Origin: Chloranthus sessilifolius | Taxonomy: Eukaryota > Streptophyta > Magnoliopsida > Chloranthales > Chloranthaceae | Length of the DNA stretch: 64,000 nt | Direction of reading: 5' to 3' | Assembly (NCBI GenBank): GCA_021018995.1 | Contig: CM037598.1 | Location: 75,410,671-75,474,670, forward strand | Shown: piece by piece, positions 23,391 through 34,785 of the stretch | Layout of the letters: each line of letters starts with the position of its first letter | How positions within the stretch are numbered: position 1 is the first letter of the stretch | Position numbers and translations under genes: made by a program | Notes under the pieces: model-generated | What the model was told of the DNA's origin: nothing | Databases searched by the model: none | The model's input: the letters and a program-made list of their open reading frames with translations, nothing else

Positions 23391-24694
23391 TCAGATTTCA
23401 CCCAAAATCGGGTTCTAACTTCTCAACCCATTTTCCTTTCAAATCTCATCTTTCTTCTTCAAATTTCTCACCCATAAACCTAAATCAAGCACAAATCAAA
23501 CTAACTCAACTTTAAATCATAATTTATTAAAATTTTCATACCTTAAATTGATCAATTTCTTGATCCACGAGCTCACATCCAAGCTAGGGTTCCCGAGTCA
23601 AAAGAGGGCTTTCTCAAGCCATTTGATCGCAATCGCGCCCAATCGGCATTCCCTTGCGGTGATTGATCAAAGAAGAAGAAGAAAACAAGGGGAAAATTGG
23701 CCGAAACCCAAGGGCTTGCTCCTTCCTCTTCCCTTTCTCTCTCTAAGCTCTCTAAAAAGCCTAAAACCTCTAAATTTTGCAACCGGTTGTAGCTTCTAAA
23801 GGAAGCTTTTGACTTTTTATAAAAAGGGGATGGTCCCTATGTAAAGCACATACACTTATCCTTGGGTATTAGTTCTTATTCAAAAAACTAGATTCTAAGT
23901 GAAACGGATATATTTATTTAGGGTGTTATCTACAATAAAATGATCTTTTAATTCGGTGTTGGGCCTGTCCACTCCAAACCACTTATCAATCGGGTTCGGT
24001 GTAGAGCTAATACGCCGAAGCTTGGTGTACACGACCATCTAATGACCCACACATAATCTAAATCAGTCTTTTTCAATTAAGACCTAGCCCAAACTAATTT
24101 ATTTAATTAATTTCACAATGTCGGGTATGTGACCAGTCAGGCACATACACCGAGGCGTACTGTTCAAAGGTTAAAATTTTCGGGATGTTACAGGTGATGA
24201 ACGGATGTGATGTAAAAATGATGTAAGTGTATGGAGTGTGAGGTTAAATGAGAATCACATACGCCTATCTTGGGTGTATGTGCTAACACAAAGAGAGTTG
24301 GGATATAAGGGTTAAAGAACCCTAAAGTCATTTATTGGATTGTTAAAGGAGGGTAAAGAAGAGAGAGAAACTAGTTAATGCAAGAGAGTTATTGTGGCTT
24401 GTTGGAAGGGAGATTGAGCAACAAAAGCCGAATTCGACGCGATTTGGAGCCGTTGGAACAAAGCTGGAACCCTAGCCTTTCCAACCTCTAGATCCAATCA
24501 AATTGAGATTTGATTGAGGTAAATTTTTGTTGAATTAAAAGCATTGATTGTAGAAGTTTAATTGTAGTCAAGAATACTTAAAATCATAGGATAAAGGCTT
24601 AGAAAAAGAAAGAAAAATAGGTTGAAGAAGATTTGGAAGATCAGCCCGAGAGGGGGTTGAATCTGACCAATTAATCAAAATTAGAGTTCGCTTA

Positions 24695-25098
24695 ATCGAT
24701 TTTGGTCTGGAAGTTGAAAAGTCAAGTGAGCCCGATTTCGATTAATCGAATTTGAATTTGATTAATCGATTTAGATTTCGATTAGTCGATTTAGAAATCA
24801 ACTAATCGACTGAGCATCTCCAGTGGCTGGAGAAACAAGACCTGGGGAAATCGACTAATCGATTTGAGAAATCGATTAAGCGATTTTGGATTTCGATTAA
24901 TCGATTTGAGATCGACTAATCGATTTCGGACTTCGACTACTCAATTTAAGAATCGACCTTGCTATGCCAGAAATTTCGATTAATCGATTTGAGATCGATT
25001 AATCGATTTTGGACTTCGATTAATCGATTTTGGGAATCAATTAATTGATTTGAGTTTCGATTAATCGATTTTGGGAATCGATTAATCGATTTTGGCAG
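24695..25098. repeat. Palindrome array, ATCGATTAATCGAT type (solo LTR)
   Basis: About seventeen copies of TCGATTAATCGA or one-base variants (TCGACTAATCGA, TCAATTAATTGA). In the final run the starts are 19, 21, 21, 20 and 21 bp apart. It lies in the downstream half of the LTR. Confidence 0.9.
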
Positions 25099-26125
25099 AC
25101 TCAGTTGACTTTTAAAATTTTCCTTAAGATTGAGGGAGGGTCTAGGACCTTCTTTATTACATCTTTAATGATGGATTGCATGTGTTATGATGTACCATAG
25201 GTGATACGTATGAGCATGAGCACACGGAGCCGCGTGGGACCTTGATGCTTGGAATTTCAAAGACTTGAGGTAGGGAACACCTTGAACATATACTTTAATT
25301 TGCAAGAGTATGTATGTAGTGATATATAATTTAAATCGGAAATTGTTTTAGCTAAGTAAAGTTTTGTGAAAAGGGTGTGTATGTGACACCAACAGTGTAA
25401 CTAAGAATAAGACATCCCCAGGGGATGAGAAAGTAACAAGATAACCAAAGGATAAGAGAAATTGGATGCATCCCAGGGATATAGACAAGATTGAGTAACA
25501 TTCGATAAGGCCTAATTGATATAAGATAACACACTTACACGGTAAACAATTATATGTAAAGCACCTGTTATTTTTGTTATTTGAGGTTTGACCAGGATAC
25601 CCCACCAACGTGGCGGGATACCCACGACTGACGCGGTAGGATATCCGTGATCGATACGGCGGCAAAACCATAAACCAGTACGGAGGTTTATCCGTACACA
25701 GTAAGTACATCCCAGGGATGTTGAGATAAGATTGAATCCCGTCGCCGATTCCCAGGAAAAAGGGGCTTGGGTAGTTTTGTATTCCCAGGGAATACGTATA
25801 ACAACTGTCTATTTAGACGACGATGAAGGGTATCTCATCGGAGCTCGATGCTATATTGCTCGGGGATTACTTAAGTTGAAGATTTAAGTTTGCCTTAGGC
25901 CTTTTCAATGTCATTCATGATCTAGTAAAAGAGATGTGAAAACTGTAAACTGTTCATTAAAAGCAAATGTACTTTACCATCTTTTCAAACTATTTTCTCA
26001 GTAATGGCATAGATCCAGCATGCTTAAAATATCATGGAATATATGTGAGATTTTAACTTATATGTTCACTGTGTTTGTTCCCTATTGAGCTAAGATGTAG
26101 CTCACCCTTTAGACTATACGTCCCA

Positions 26126-26230
26126 GGTCCAGTACTAGCAGCAGCGGAGGTATCGGGTGACGTGGATCCGGGTGAGTCGGACCGCACGCCCCTGAACGAG
26201 TTGGAGCCACCTCCAGAGGACTTCTTCTAG
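26126..26230 (+). other. LTR micro-ORF segment ending in EPPPEDFF
   Basis: After CTATACGTCCCAG the frame reads 34 codons of acidic sequence (SGDVDPGESD, then ELEPPPEDFF) and stops. Related LTRs keep the same frame and tail (29,085-29,183; - strand 34,890-34,786 and 47,498-47,394). It begins at a splice-acceptor-like CAG/GT. Confidence 0.5.
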
Positions 26231-27744
26231 AGGACTCTGCTGTGCATTTTGAGAGAGTTGTTTTGTGAGCTTATTGGGTACGACTTGGTATGTCAAGCCT
26301 TTATTTATGTTTAAACAATGTAATTAAATTCAGATAATTCTTTTGGGCGAACCATTTGGGATGATCAGTTATCATCGATGGTTTGGATCGGTTCTCCACT
26401 CATGCAGGGGCATGAGGGTAGAACTGTCTTTTGAGAGAAGGTTTAATGTCATGATGTTTTCGCTTTGAGTTATCATCTGTTTCTTTTGGTTATAAGTTGC
26501 TTGATGTACCAATGTTCTGTACTTAGTTGGGGCATGGTCTGGAGGATCGTGCTGATGGCACGGGTTTCGGGGTGCCAAAATTCGGGCTGTCACATCACAA
26601 GTGTGAATCAGGGAACTGACATGAAATGCTTGACTTTCTTACCTATCGGTGTAAGCTAAATAAAGGAGGCATTCGCAGGCCATATTGTAGTTGTTGAGAG
26701 GTGTATCCTCAATCGCGGGTACATATCACATCCCGTCACATATCGTGATCTGCTGCATATCGTAATCAGATGGAGGGAAATTGACACAAACGAGGTATGG
26801 GTGGCATCACACGAATGTCTAGAAATAAGGTCAAGTGACCAGATAATATGATGTAAATGTAATGGTGAAGGCTTTCAAAAATTATGTCAGATTGGGTGTA
26901 TCATTGCTCACACCAACGATGCGCCAGGGATGCCTTTCCAATGGACATTTGTGATTTCTCAAAACTGAGTATACTTGGTGTTCGATTTCCCAGGGGAAAG
27001 AATGGATTGGGGTGATGAGAGATAGAATTTTGATAGATTGGGATTCTGAAAATTTGGATTTCTAACTTAAGATCAATTCGGTGAAAACTGTGGAACATGT
27101 GGCTTTCAAGTCGTCACAAAGCAGATGTGACATCCCAAAATTTTTTGATTTCCTAACAGGTCCGACTCAGTGCGTGTGTCCGACAGGTCACGCACCTGAC
27201 AATATAAATTTTTTAGAGTAAGTTAAAGTGTAAGAATACATCCCGAGTGAAAAAGAATGAGTGATAATCTGAACAGTTAGATGAAGTACCGTATACTGGC
27301 GTGCGGTGTATTGGCTTAACACCCTAGACTGAGTCTTAAGTATAAAAGCAAAATGATAAAAGAATTTAATTTCTTTTGCCTTGATTGTTTGAGAAGCTTT
27401 TGCTTTGTTGGTTAGAGAAGAGAGAAAGAGAGCTCTAGACTTTCTTTCCCCCTACTACTAGAGAGTGAGGTGTTGTGTGTGCAAGCTTGAAGTTCGATGT
27501 AAAATTTGTGGATTGAGGATTGACGAAAATCCCCAAATTCTGACTTTGAAACCCTCTTTTGGGAGAGATAATGTGGATCGAGGAATCGATCACTTAAGGG
27601 TGGGCAAAGATGTGTTAAATTGTGATTCATAGTTATGCTAGGCTTTAGTTAAGTTATGAGTGAAAAATTAGAAGCAAAAGATTTAAATTTGAGAAAAAAT
27701 GAGTGAAGAAAGAAGAAACCTGTGTTTTTGAAGAATCTATCAAA

Positions 27745-28163
27745 GCCGATCGATCGAAATAAGTATCCGATCGATCGATTTTGATCGGACAAAAATGTGA
27801 AGGTTTCTGGAGAAATCGATCGATTTAAATGAAATTCGATCGATTGATTTTGGAGTTAGATCGACTAGTTTGTACACTGATCGATCGGTTTATGAAAACA
27901 GTGAGTGTGTTAGGAGTTTATGGAGAAATCGATCAATCGAAATAAAATTTGATCGATTGATTTGGGAACCGATCGATCGGATTGGGATAACAGAGATATG
28001 TGATTTTCTGAAGAAACCGACCGATAAAAATGGGTTTCGATCGATCGATTTGAAAACTGATCAATTGATTTGGGAATCGATCGATCGGATTATAACAATA
28101 AATATGTGTGGATTTTTTGGAGAAACCGATCGATTGATTTGAGAACCAATCGATCGATTTTGG
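27745..28163. repeat. Palindrome array, GATCGATCGAT type (solo LTR)
   Basis: About eighteen GATCGATCGAT-like words (CGATCGATCG and CGATCGATTGAT variants) at mostly 20-22 bp steps, with some wider gaps. The open frame across it (27,870-28,142) is only the repeat read as RSID/RSI-like text. Confidence 0.85.
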
Positions 28164-29084
28164 CAGATTCAGAGATTTTTTCTGTTTTTAGTAAGGGGAC
28201 TTAGGGGAAACTTTTGAACTTCTAGTTTCTCGTCATTTATGACTTATAGGATGTGAATTGGTGTATTCTAGGTGTGAGCATGAGTGTGCACTAAGAGGGC
28301 TAGCTCGGAATAAAGAAAGCTCCGTTTAGCTCTGCTTTGAGGTAGGGAAAACTTTGTAAGATGTGTATTTGATTACAACTAGCATGGATATTGTGATATG
28401 ATGAAAGTGTGTGATTTATAAATTTTATCATCATTTAAGTATGAATTTCATATATGGTTTCAAATATAAAAATGTGTGTGTGCACTCTGAAATATTTATA
28501 TGTTTATGTGTGTGAAATCAGATGTGTGTGTGAAATCAGAAAGATTCGCATGTGTGTGTAAGCTTTAAGATTTAAATTTCAAGTCTAGTTATAAATTACT
28601 ACATTTCATGGTGAAAAACTATATGTTAGACTTGGCACTTTGATTTAAAAATTTCTGCGAAACGAACCCCTTGTGCTCCGGTACAACGGGATATCCATTC
28701 TTTGTTTACCATTCTATGGTAAAACTTCATTCGGTATAAGTCTCCCTCATTCGAAGGGGCTTGGACATTGTGAAAATGGTTCATTGAATGACGATGGTTG
28801 GGGTTTTCATCGGTATATGTGTGGCTCTCGATGCTATATAGGTTCAGGATTGTATTTAAGTTTCTATGTTATGAGAACAAGTTTTTGAAAATCATGATTA
28901 GTGTGCTTTGAAATATGCATCAAATATCAGTTTTGCTTCAATTCAATTACTTTTACATTGTGAGTTTTTATTTGAAACACAAGTAGAATTATGTCATGAG
29001 ATATATATGTGATGTGATAATAAACATGCTATTTATATTTCCTTATTAAGCTTAGACTAGCTCATCCCTCGACTATACGTCACA

Positions 29085-29183
29085 GGTACAGGTGTAGAAG
29101 CGGGTATTGAGGACATTGATCCTGAGGACCCAGAATACATTTCAGAGGAAGAGACTGAGCCTTCTCCTGACGAGTTCTTCTAG
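29085..29183 (+). other. LTR micro-ORF segment ending in EPSPDEFF
   Basis: After ACGTCACAG the frame runs 32 codons (GIEDIDPEDPEY, SEEETEPSPDEFF) to a stop. Length differs from the 26.1-kb copy by a multiple of three, with the acidic character and FF end kept. Confidence 0.5.
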
Positions 29184-29577
29184 TGGACTGAGCTGCGAGA
29201 GTTTAGTTTTGAGATTTATCTATAAGGCTTGGTATGTCCAGCCAGTTTTGTTAGAACTCATGTAATTATGTCATGCAATATTATTTTGTGAACCATGTTT
29301 TGATGACGGTTGGTCGTCACTGGTGGTTCGGTTCGGTTCTTTTGTCCATGTGTTTTGCATGGAATTAGAACCGTCTTTTGTTATAGTCTTTGATATGATA
29401 TAGTCATATAGAATTGGAGATTTAAATTTCTTATGATGACTCTATCTACTTAGTTAGAATGTATGCTTTGTTTCCGCTTTGTGTGTGGATGTACCAAGTG
29501 TTCAGTGATTCGGGGATCGCCTTATTGGCGGTCCGACGGTCCGAGTTTTTTTGGGTTCAGAAATACGGGCTGTCACA

Positions 29578-30275
29578 ACAGATCTATCAGTACGAGATTT
29601 GGGGTCCCGGCCTTTGTTTGGTTGTCAAGACGACACTTGAAATGTCGAATACTCCTTTTAACCCTCTCACGGACACTAATGATTGTCTCTTATGAGAGGA
29701 ATACAATGATCCGTGAGTCAGGAGGGTCGAGTTTTTGAAAACGTTTGACTTAATATTAGCTAACTATATACAGAGAATATCGAGTGAAGGAAGGGTGATA
29801 CTTACTTGTTATATTGGCGGCGGAGGGCTTTTGTGTTGCTCGAGATGGGACATGATGGTTGTTGGTGTATTCGGGAGGTTTGAATCAGCTCTTCACGATG
29901 GGGTCATGATTGAGCTTCCTCTATGTTTGTATGTTGTAGCGAACTGCGATGGGACGAAAATGATCGTGTCACGATGGGACCTATTATTCATTGATGCCGC
30001 GTTGGGACATTTTGTGTTGGTTTGTTGACGGGATCATGTCGTGATGGGAATTGACTTTAGTATTGACGGTGTGGTGGGGCTTTTGATGTTGCGATGGGAC
30101 AACGGGTTTGGTTGGTTTAGTTTAGGAATTGGGATGGCGGTGATTATGTGGATTTTGTTGTGATGGGATATGTTATCATGTATTGTTATGGGTGCGTGAT
30201 GGGACATCACCAGTCCTCTCTTTTGATTGGTGTGTGAGGTTACGCGATGGGACAAGGGTGTCAGGCAAGGGCATG
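29578..30275 (-). other. Tat 3' region with dispersed GCGATGGGAC words
   Basis: It matches 13,700-14,470 of copy 1 inverted. About ten GATGGGAC-type words lie 25-60 bp apart from 29,840 to 30,255 on the + strand. No gene is supported. Confidence 0.5.
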
Positions 30276-30770
30276 GGGTTTTGTTTGTTCTGGGGGCATG
30301 TGGAATCACACAACCACCCACATCATCAACACTAGTTGACAATGTCAGTTTTTGGACTACTATGCCTCCTGCTAAATTTTTCCACATGAACTCAAGGCTT
30401 TTTTGTTGGTATTTATGTACCGTTTCTTTAATGTCAGGGACGATTTCCCATACTGTTCCGTTGGTAAGAACTTTCATCTCTTGAGTATCATCACTATTGT
30501 CTTCAAAGTCAAGTCCATCCAATGTCGGGAAGCGGTCTCCTTTTGACAGTAGAGGGGTTTAGGGATGCGGTCATGGGTGGTAAAATATATCTGATCTCCA
30601 ACTTAACAAAAGGGAAGAGTTTGCAGATCATTTGGATTTCGTTAAGAATAAATTGGTGTTTCCCTTGGTGACAACAAATAGATGGATCCATTTCGTTCTC
30701 CATTGCATTTTCTACATAAATTTCGATCTCCGAAGAGTGTCTAATTCATCCTCGGCTTTGGGTCACCTCT
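30276..30770 (-). pseudogene. Captured fragment of a CLASSY1/2-type SNF2 chromatin-remodeller gene
   Basis: On the - strand three linked pieces match CLASSY proteins. First, EDELDTL at about 30,755. Second, a zinc-binding-like stretch (about 30,560-30,690) with GKHQFILNEIQM then FVKLEIRYILPPM. Third (30,522-30,277), GTVWEIVPDIKE, EFMWKNLAGG and GGCVIPHAP followed by RTNKT, where CLASSY has the Walker A GTGKT. CLASSY proteins recruit Pol IV for siRNA production in RNA-directed DNA methylation. The match stops right after the Walker A region, so only the end of the N-terminal part and the start of the ATPase domain are here. It is not in the equivalent place of Tat copy 1, so it was acquired by this copy. 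The frame is not continuous, so no working protein is expected. A weaker extension towards 31,020 is possible. Confidence 0.82.
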
Positions 30771-31860
30771 TCTTCGAAAGAGGACTTCGATGGGAACAAT
30801 GTTTAGATTTTGGGCGTGGTTATGTCTTGGTAAGGTCTGTTTGGGAAGTTTCATTTCGTTGTTATTTCCATCTCTATCGTTGGTGTCATCTTCGTATGTG
30901 CTGGTCGGAGTGTTGGGCCATTTCCGAACTTCTTCTTGGGTATTGGTCAATGTTGGTGGGGCGCTTGTGCCTTATCAGTAGTAGAAGCAATATACTCATC
31001 ATCATCTTCAATCTGCTCCTTTCTTGGTGCAATCCTCGGGTCGCGATGGGATCGTAGGGGATGATTCTGATCGCAGTGGGGCATTATTTATGGGATAGTG
31101 AGGGAATGGTTTGTCTTGTGGCTGCTTTGTTATCATTCAGGTGTTGTCATTGTGATTTGTTATTTTTCGCTTTTGAGATTTTTATCGTTTTTTGGTCTAT
31201 AGTCTTTATTATCGTTCTTTTCGGGCCCTGATGGGTCCATTTTGGTCATGATTATTTTCTATTTTATTTTTATTTCATTTCATTATTTGTTTTATATTAT
31301 GTTTTATTTATTTATTTTATTTATTATAATTATTATTATTATTTTGCTTTGCTTTTTTTATTTTATTTTGCACATTTATCGTTGTTATCATTATTGGGTT
31401 GTGATGAGTTAGGCCTGTTACATGGAAGGTTCAGATGGTAAGGGTTGCTAGTCAATTATTTTATTTTAGGTGTTTTTTTTATTTTGGGTTATTTTTGCTA
31501 GTTATTTCGGCTTTCTTGGCATAATGGGATGGGTGTGGATTATTATTAATTTTTACTACTTTTTATTTTTTCATGGTAGGAGAGGGAATTTCATGTGTTT
31601 GTTTCATTTGAGGTTTTTATATTTGTTTTGGTTTAAGGTTTGTTTTATTTTTCTTGTTGATGGGACATTTGTCAAGCTATGTGAGTTAGGATTGGAGTTA
31701 GGTGCGTCTGCTGGGTGTCTTCTAATTATTAGCTTATCTATTTTGTTGTGGATTATTATTTTTTTCTGCGGGGTAAGTGTTTCTTGGTTATTAGCTTATC
31801 TTTGTTTATCATGGATTATATTTCTTAGAGGGGCTAGGTGTCTCCTTTTGGTTTAAATAG
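30771..31860. other. T-rich Tat 3' region right of the CLASSY fragment
   Basis: It continues the GATGGGAC word class (31,044 and 31,073) and then becomes very T-rich (31,240-31,860). The open frame at 31,470-31,856 translates as Phe/Leu/Ile-rich text of low complexity, and I do not take it as a gene. Confidence 0.4.
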
Positions 31861-32560
31861 ATGAGGGGTGTCTATAGGTTAGACACTTGTCATATTGTGG
31901 TTATGTGGTTGTGACCTATATATGGAGCCTAGGGGCTTGAGTTTTAGTTCATTTATTTTGGGTTTTATTTAGTTCATAAAAATTGTAATTATTTAATATT
32001 TTTAAGTTTTATTTTGATGTCTTTTCTCCCTTTTTATTTTGTTTCTTAGGTGCTATGTCTTAAAGGAGGCTGTGATAATGGGTTATTCCTTGGATATTGG
32101 AGGTGTTGGCAACGAAGAGTAGCAATAGGGTCATTGAAGTTAATTTGACCCGAAGTGCTACTATATTGGAGGAGGTGATGATGGAGAAGTCAACAGAGGA
32201 ATGAAAGCTAAAGAAAACCAGACCTCTTCTTCATATTCTGCTTCCTCTGATTCTCCTGTGAGCCACTCTCTTAGAGCTTTCTTAATCGGCTCATACTAAG
32301 TGTACTACCTGGCCACATGTGTCTATGAGTGTCTGTCTTGGGGAATTATACACGAGGCATCACCAGGCCACCTAGTCATCACTTCTCCTCCTGTGCATCA
32401 TCATTTGGGCGTTCTTCCCTGAGTGCTTGTGGGCTCGGGTGTCTTTGAGTGTTTGTCTTGATTTTTATTTTGGGTTTGTAAATTCAGAGGGTATGCCCTC
32501 GGTGTAATTTGTAAATGTTTATTTATGTATGAGAATGATGATTTAGTTTGGTTACATATT
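31860..32560 (+). pseudogene. Antisense unit D of the inverted Tat copy
   Basis: It is the counterpart of units B and C, antisense to this copy. It has a TATA-like CCTATATATGGAG near 31,917, a short coding-like stretch near 32,060-32,260, and ends in the shared block with GAGGG-TATG-CCCTC (32,487-32,500) followed by TGTAATTTG. No domain is recognised. The PMD core is absent. Confidence 0.4.
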
Positions 32561-32870
32561 TGACTTATTTATTAATTTTGGGCTCTCAATTTCTTTGGTT
32601 AATTTAAAGGTATTTTTCAATTCGTAGTTCGATTTTAGGCTTAATTATTTGTATTTTTCTTGGGTTAATTATTTGGGTTTAGTGTTTCACTTATTACATT
32701 TGTTAGTGTTTATTCGTTGGTGTTTGTATGTTTTTGGGTTTTCCATTTATATATTTTGGTTCATATTCTCCTCGAGTTTCTATTTTGTCCTAGCCTAATT
32801 TGTTTATTCCTCACGATATTATTTTTGCTATTATTATTATTATTATTTTTTGGTTTGCTTGTATATGTCT
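32560..32870. other. AT-rich non-coding spacer
   Basis: T-rich sequence without coding signal at the outer edge of Tat copy 2. The exact junction with the following LARD-like unit is not resolved. Confidence 0.4.
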
Positions 32871-34113
32871 ATGTGAATGGTTGATCGATTTTAAATTATA
32901 ACCTTGCAAGTGCACAAGATCTATTGAAGCACGACGAAATCAAGAGTGTCAAACCCACAAGAAAGCGTAAAATTTAATTAATTTTAGAAGTGTAAAATGA
33001 ACTTAAGGAAGTACCAAAGGTGAGATGTTTGCTACGATAAAGACTAACAACTACACAAATACAAATACAAATAAAAAATCTAAACAAAGATTAAGCAAGG
33101 AAAACAATGAATAATCAAACAACGATGAAAAGATGATCAAGGAGTCCGCTAACCCTAGATTTATAATTTTTCTACCAACAATCATCACACATTTTAATGT
33201 CAAATTATTTTTCCTCATTTAACTATAAGAAAAATGATTCGATAAAAATGTGACTATGATAATCGGCATACACTATCCTAACACTATGGCGCATTCAATC
33301 ACGACATGAACCATGTGAAGACATAACGCATCATAAGCACATAACCACAACAGAAAAACCAATCGTATGACATCCTATATCAATCTACAAGATCGATCTA
33401 GGTGAAATAACTCGTTTATTGTCGACAATTACACGATCAACGGCTATAAACAAATATTCGATGATAACAAGATATGCTCAAACTAAAAGTTATACGATTC
33501 AATAATTATGACAATGAATATAAATATTAACCCTTATTTTACTAAAAGCAACATGAATAAAAGAGAATATGATTATTGATTCGGCATACCCTATCCCAAC
33601 ACTATGACGCATCCAATCACGGCATGAATCATGCGAAAGGCATAACGTATCTCAAATGCAAAACCACAATATTAATAATCAATCGTATGACATCCTATAT
33701 TGGTCTACAAGATCGATCTAGGTGGAATGACTCTTTTATTGTCACCGATAATCAAGATCGACGGCTATAAATGAGTATTCGATGATAAATAATAGGTACA
33801 AATTATTAGTCATATGATTCAATATTTGTAAAAAGACATGATTGAATTGAAATAAATTAACTACTTATCTAGGGCTCCCTTCCTCCTTGAATGAACGATT
33901 TTAGCCGTTCATCTCCGATCCACACGCAAGGCATAAATTCGAAACCATCAAACACGTTTTTTAATTTATCAAATGTCCGAATGTTTTAGAAAAAGATCCA
34001 AAACCTTACAAAGCTTTTGTTCCTTATTACAAACTAATTATCAAAAGCTAAAACTACCACTAAAAAACTAAGAAAAAAAAACTAAGAAAAGACTAAGAAA
34101 ATCGGTCAGAAAG
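32871..34113 (-). mobile_element. LARD-like non-coding element, left part
   Basis: It opens with CTTGCAAGTGCACAAGATC and CAAACCCACAAGAAAGCG, wording typical of the ends of large non-coding plant LTR derivatives. A unit of about 316 bp is repeated (about 33,262-33,475 and 33,578-33,785), including ATCGTATGACATCCTATAT and CTACAAGATCGATCTAGGTG. No gene is found. It is cut at 34,113 by the chromovirus and resumes at 49,574. Confidence 0.5.
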
Positions 34114-34785
34114 TGTGATAGCCCGGATTTCGGCACCCCGAAACCCGTGCCATCAGCACGATCATCTTGACCGTGCCCCTTAGCTAAGCACGAAACATTG
34201 GTATATCAAGCAAAATGAAGTAGTAAATGAAACTGCGAAATTTAAATCTATATAAAAGCATTTCTCAAAAGACAGTTCTACCCTCATACCTCTGCATGAA
34301 TGGAGAACCGATCCGAACCATCGATGATAGCAATCACCACGGATGGTTCGCCCCAAAAGAATAATCCCAAAACCCAATATATACATTGTTCAACCAAAAC
34401 AAGGCTTGACATACCAAGCCTGTGACAGCCCGGATTTCGGCACCCCGAAACCCGTGCCATCAGCACGATCATCTTGACCGTGCCCTCTTTGCTAAGCACG
34501 GAACACTGGTATATCAAGCATCAAAAGTACTATAAATGAAATTGTGGAAAATAATTCTATATTAATTGGCTTCCCAAAAGACAGTTCTACCCTCATGCCT
34601 CTGCATGAATGGAGAACCGATCCGAACCATCGATGATAGCAATCATCACGGATGGTTCGCCCCAAAAGAATAATCTCATCAATGTATATATATATATACA
34701 TGGTTTAAAACAGAATCAAGGCTTGACATACCAAGCCGTACAAAAACCTCTCCAATAATCTCTCAAAGTGGCACAACGGAGTCCT

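Larger units (their letters stand above)
20896..24192 (-). mobile_element. Nested solo LTR, expanded by tandem repeats
   Basis: Ends TGTGACAGCCC ... GGGATGTTACA with the 5-bp target duplication GGTGA (20,891-20,895 and 24,193-24,197). At 3,297 bp it is longer than its relatives because of four tandem arrays in its left half (21,400-21,800 and 21,826-22,260). On the - strand a TTTTTATAAAAAG TATA-like box lies at about 23,815. The palindrome array is at 23,168-23,390. There is no coding region. Confidence 0.85.
20792..26594 (+). mobile_element. Solo LTR of a chromovirus subfamily, with a nested solo LTR
   Basis: It starts TGTAATATCCC and ends GGGCTGTCACA, flanked by the 5-bp duplication TCACA (20,787-20,791 and 26,595-26,599). 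Subtracting the nested element (20,896-24,192 plus one target copy), its own length is about 2.5 kb, the size of the other LTRs here. Copy 1 of the Tat element shows the empty site near 15,350. It includes a palindrome array (24,695-25,098), a GC-rich GGATATCC segment (25,600-25,700) and the micro-ORF at 26,126-26,230. No internal region remains. Confidence 0.85.
27126..29577 (+). mobile_element. Solo LTR of the GATCGATCGAT chromovirus subfamily
   Basis: It starts TGTGACATCCC and ends GGGCTGTCACA, 2,452 bp, flanked by GCAGA (27,121-27,125) and ACAGA (29,578-29,582), a target duplication with one difference. Copy 1 of the Tat element has the unfilled site near 14,460. A TATA-like AAGTATAAAAGC sits near 27,340. 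It is close in sequence to the LTR at 52,138-54,509. Confidence 0.85.
20341..32870 (-). mobile_element. Tat-lineage element, inverted copy 2, 3' region only, split by solo LTRs
   Basis: Segments 20,341-20,791, 26,600-27,125 and 29,578-about 32,870 together are collinear with copy 1 from about 16,450 back to about 11,000, on the - strand. The LTR boundary lies at 20,695/20,696: on the - strand GAAGAAGGGCATC, then TGTAGACACTC. Two solo LTRs interrupt it. No Tat pol is present, so this is a 3' fragment. Its outer end near 32,870 is approximate; another unit starts there. Confidence 0.7.

Noticed and set aside
27870-28142. 90-codon open frame rich in RSI/DRL wording
   Set aside because: It is the GATCGATCGAT array read through; the frame stays open because the repeat contains no stop, and nothing else supports a gene.
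31470-31856. 128-codon hydrophobic frame resembling a membrane protein
   Set aside because: T-rich DNA always translates as Phe/Leu/Ile; there is no upstream signal and no homologue that I recognise.
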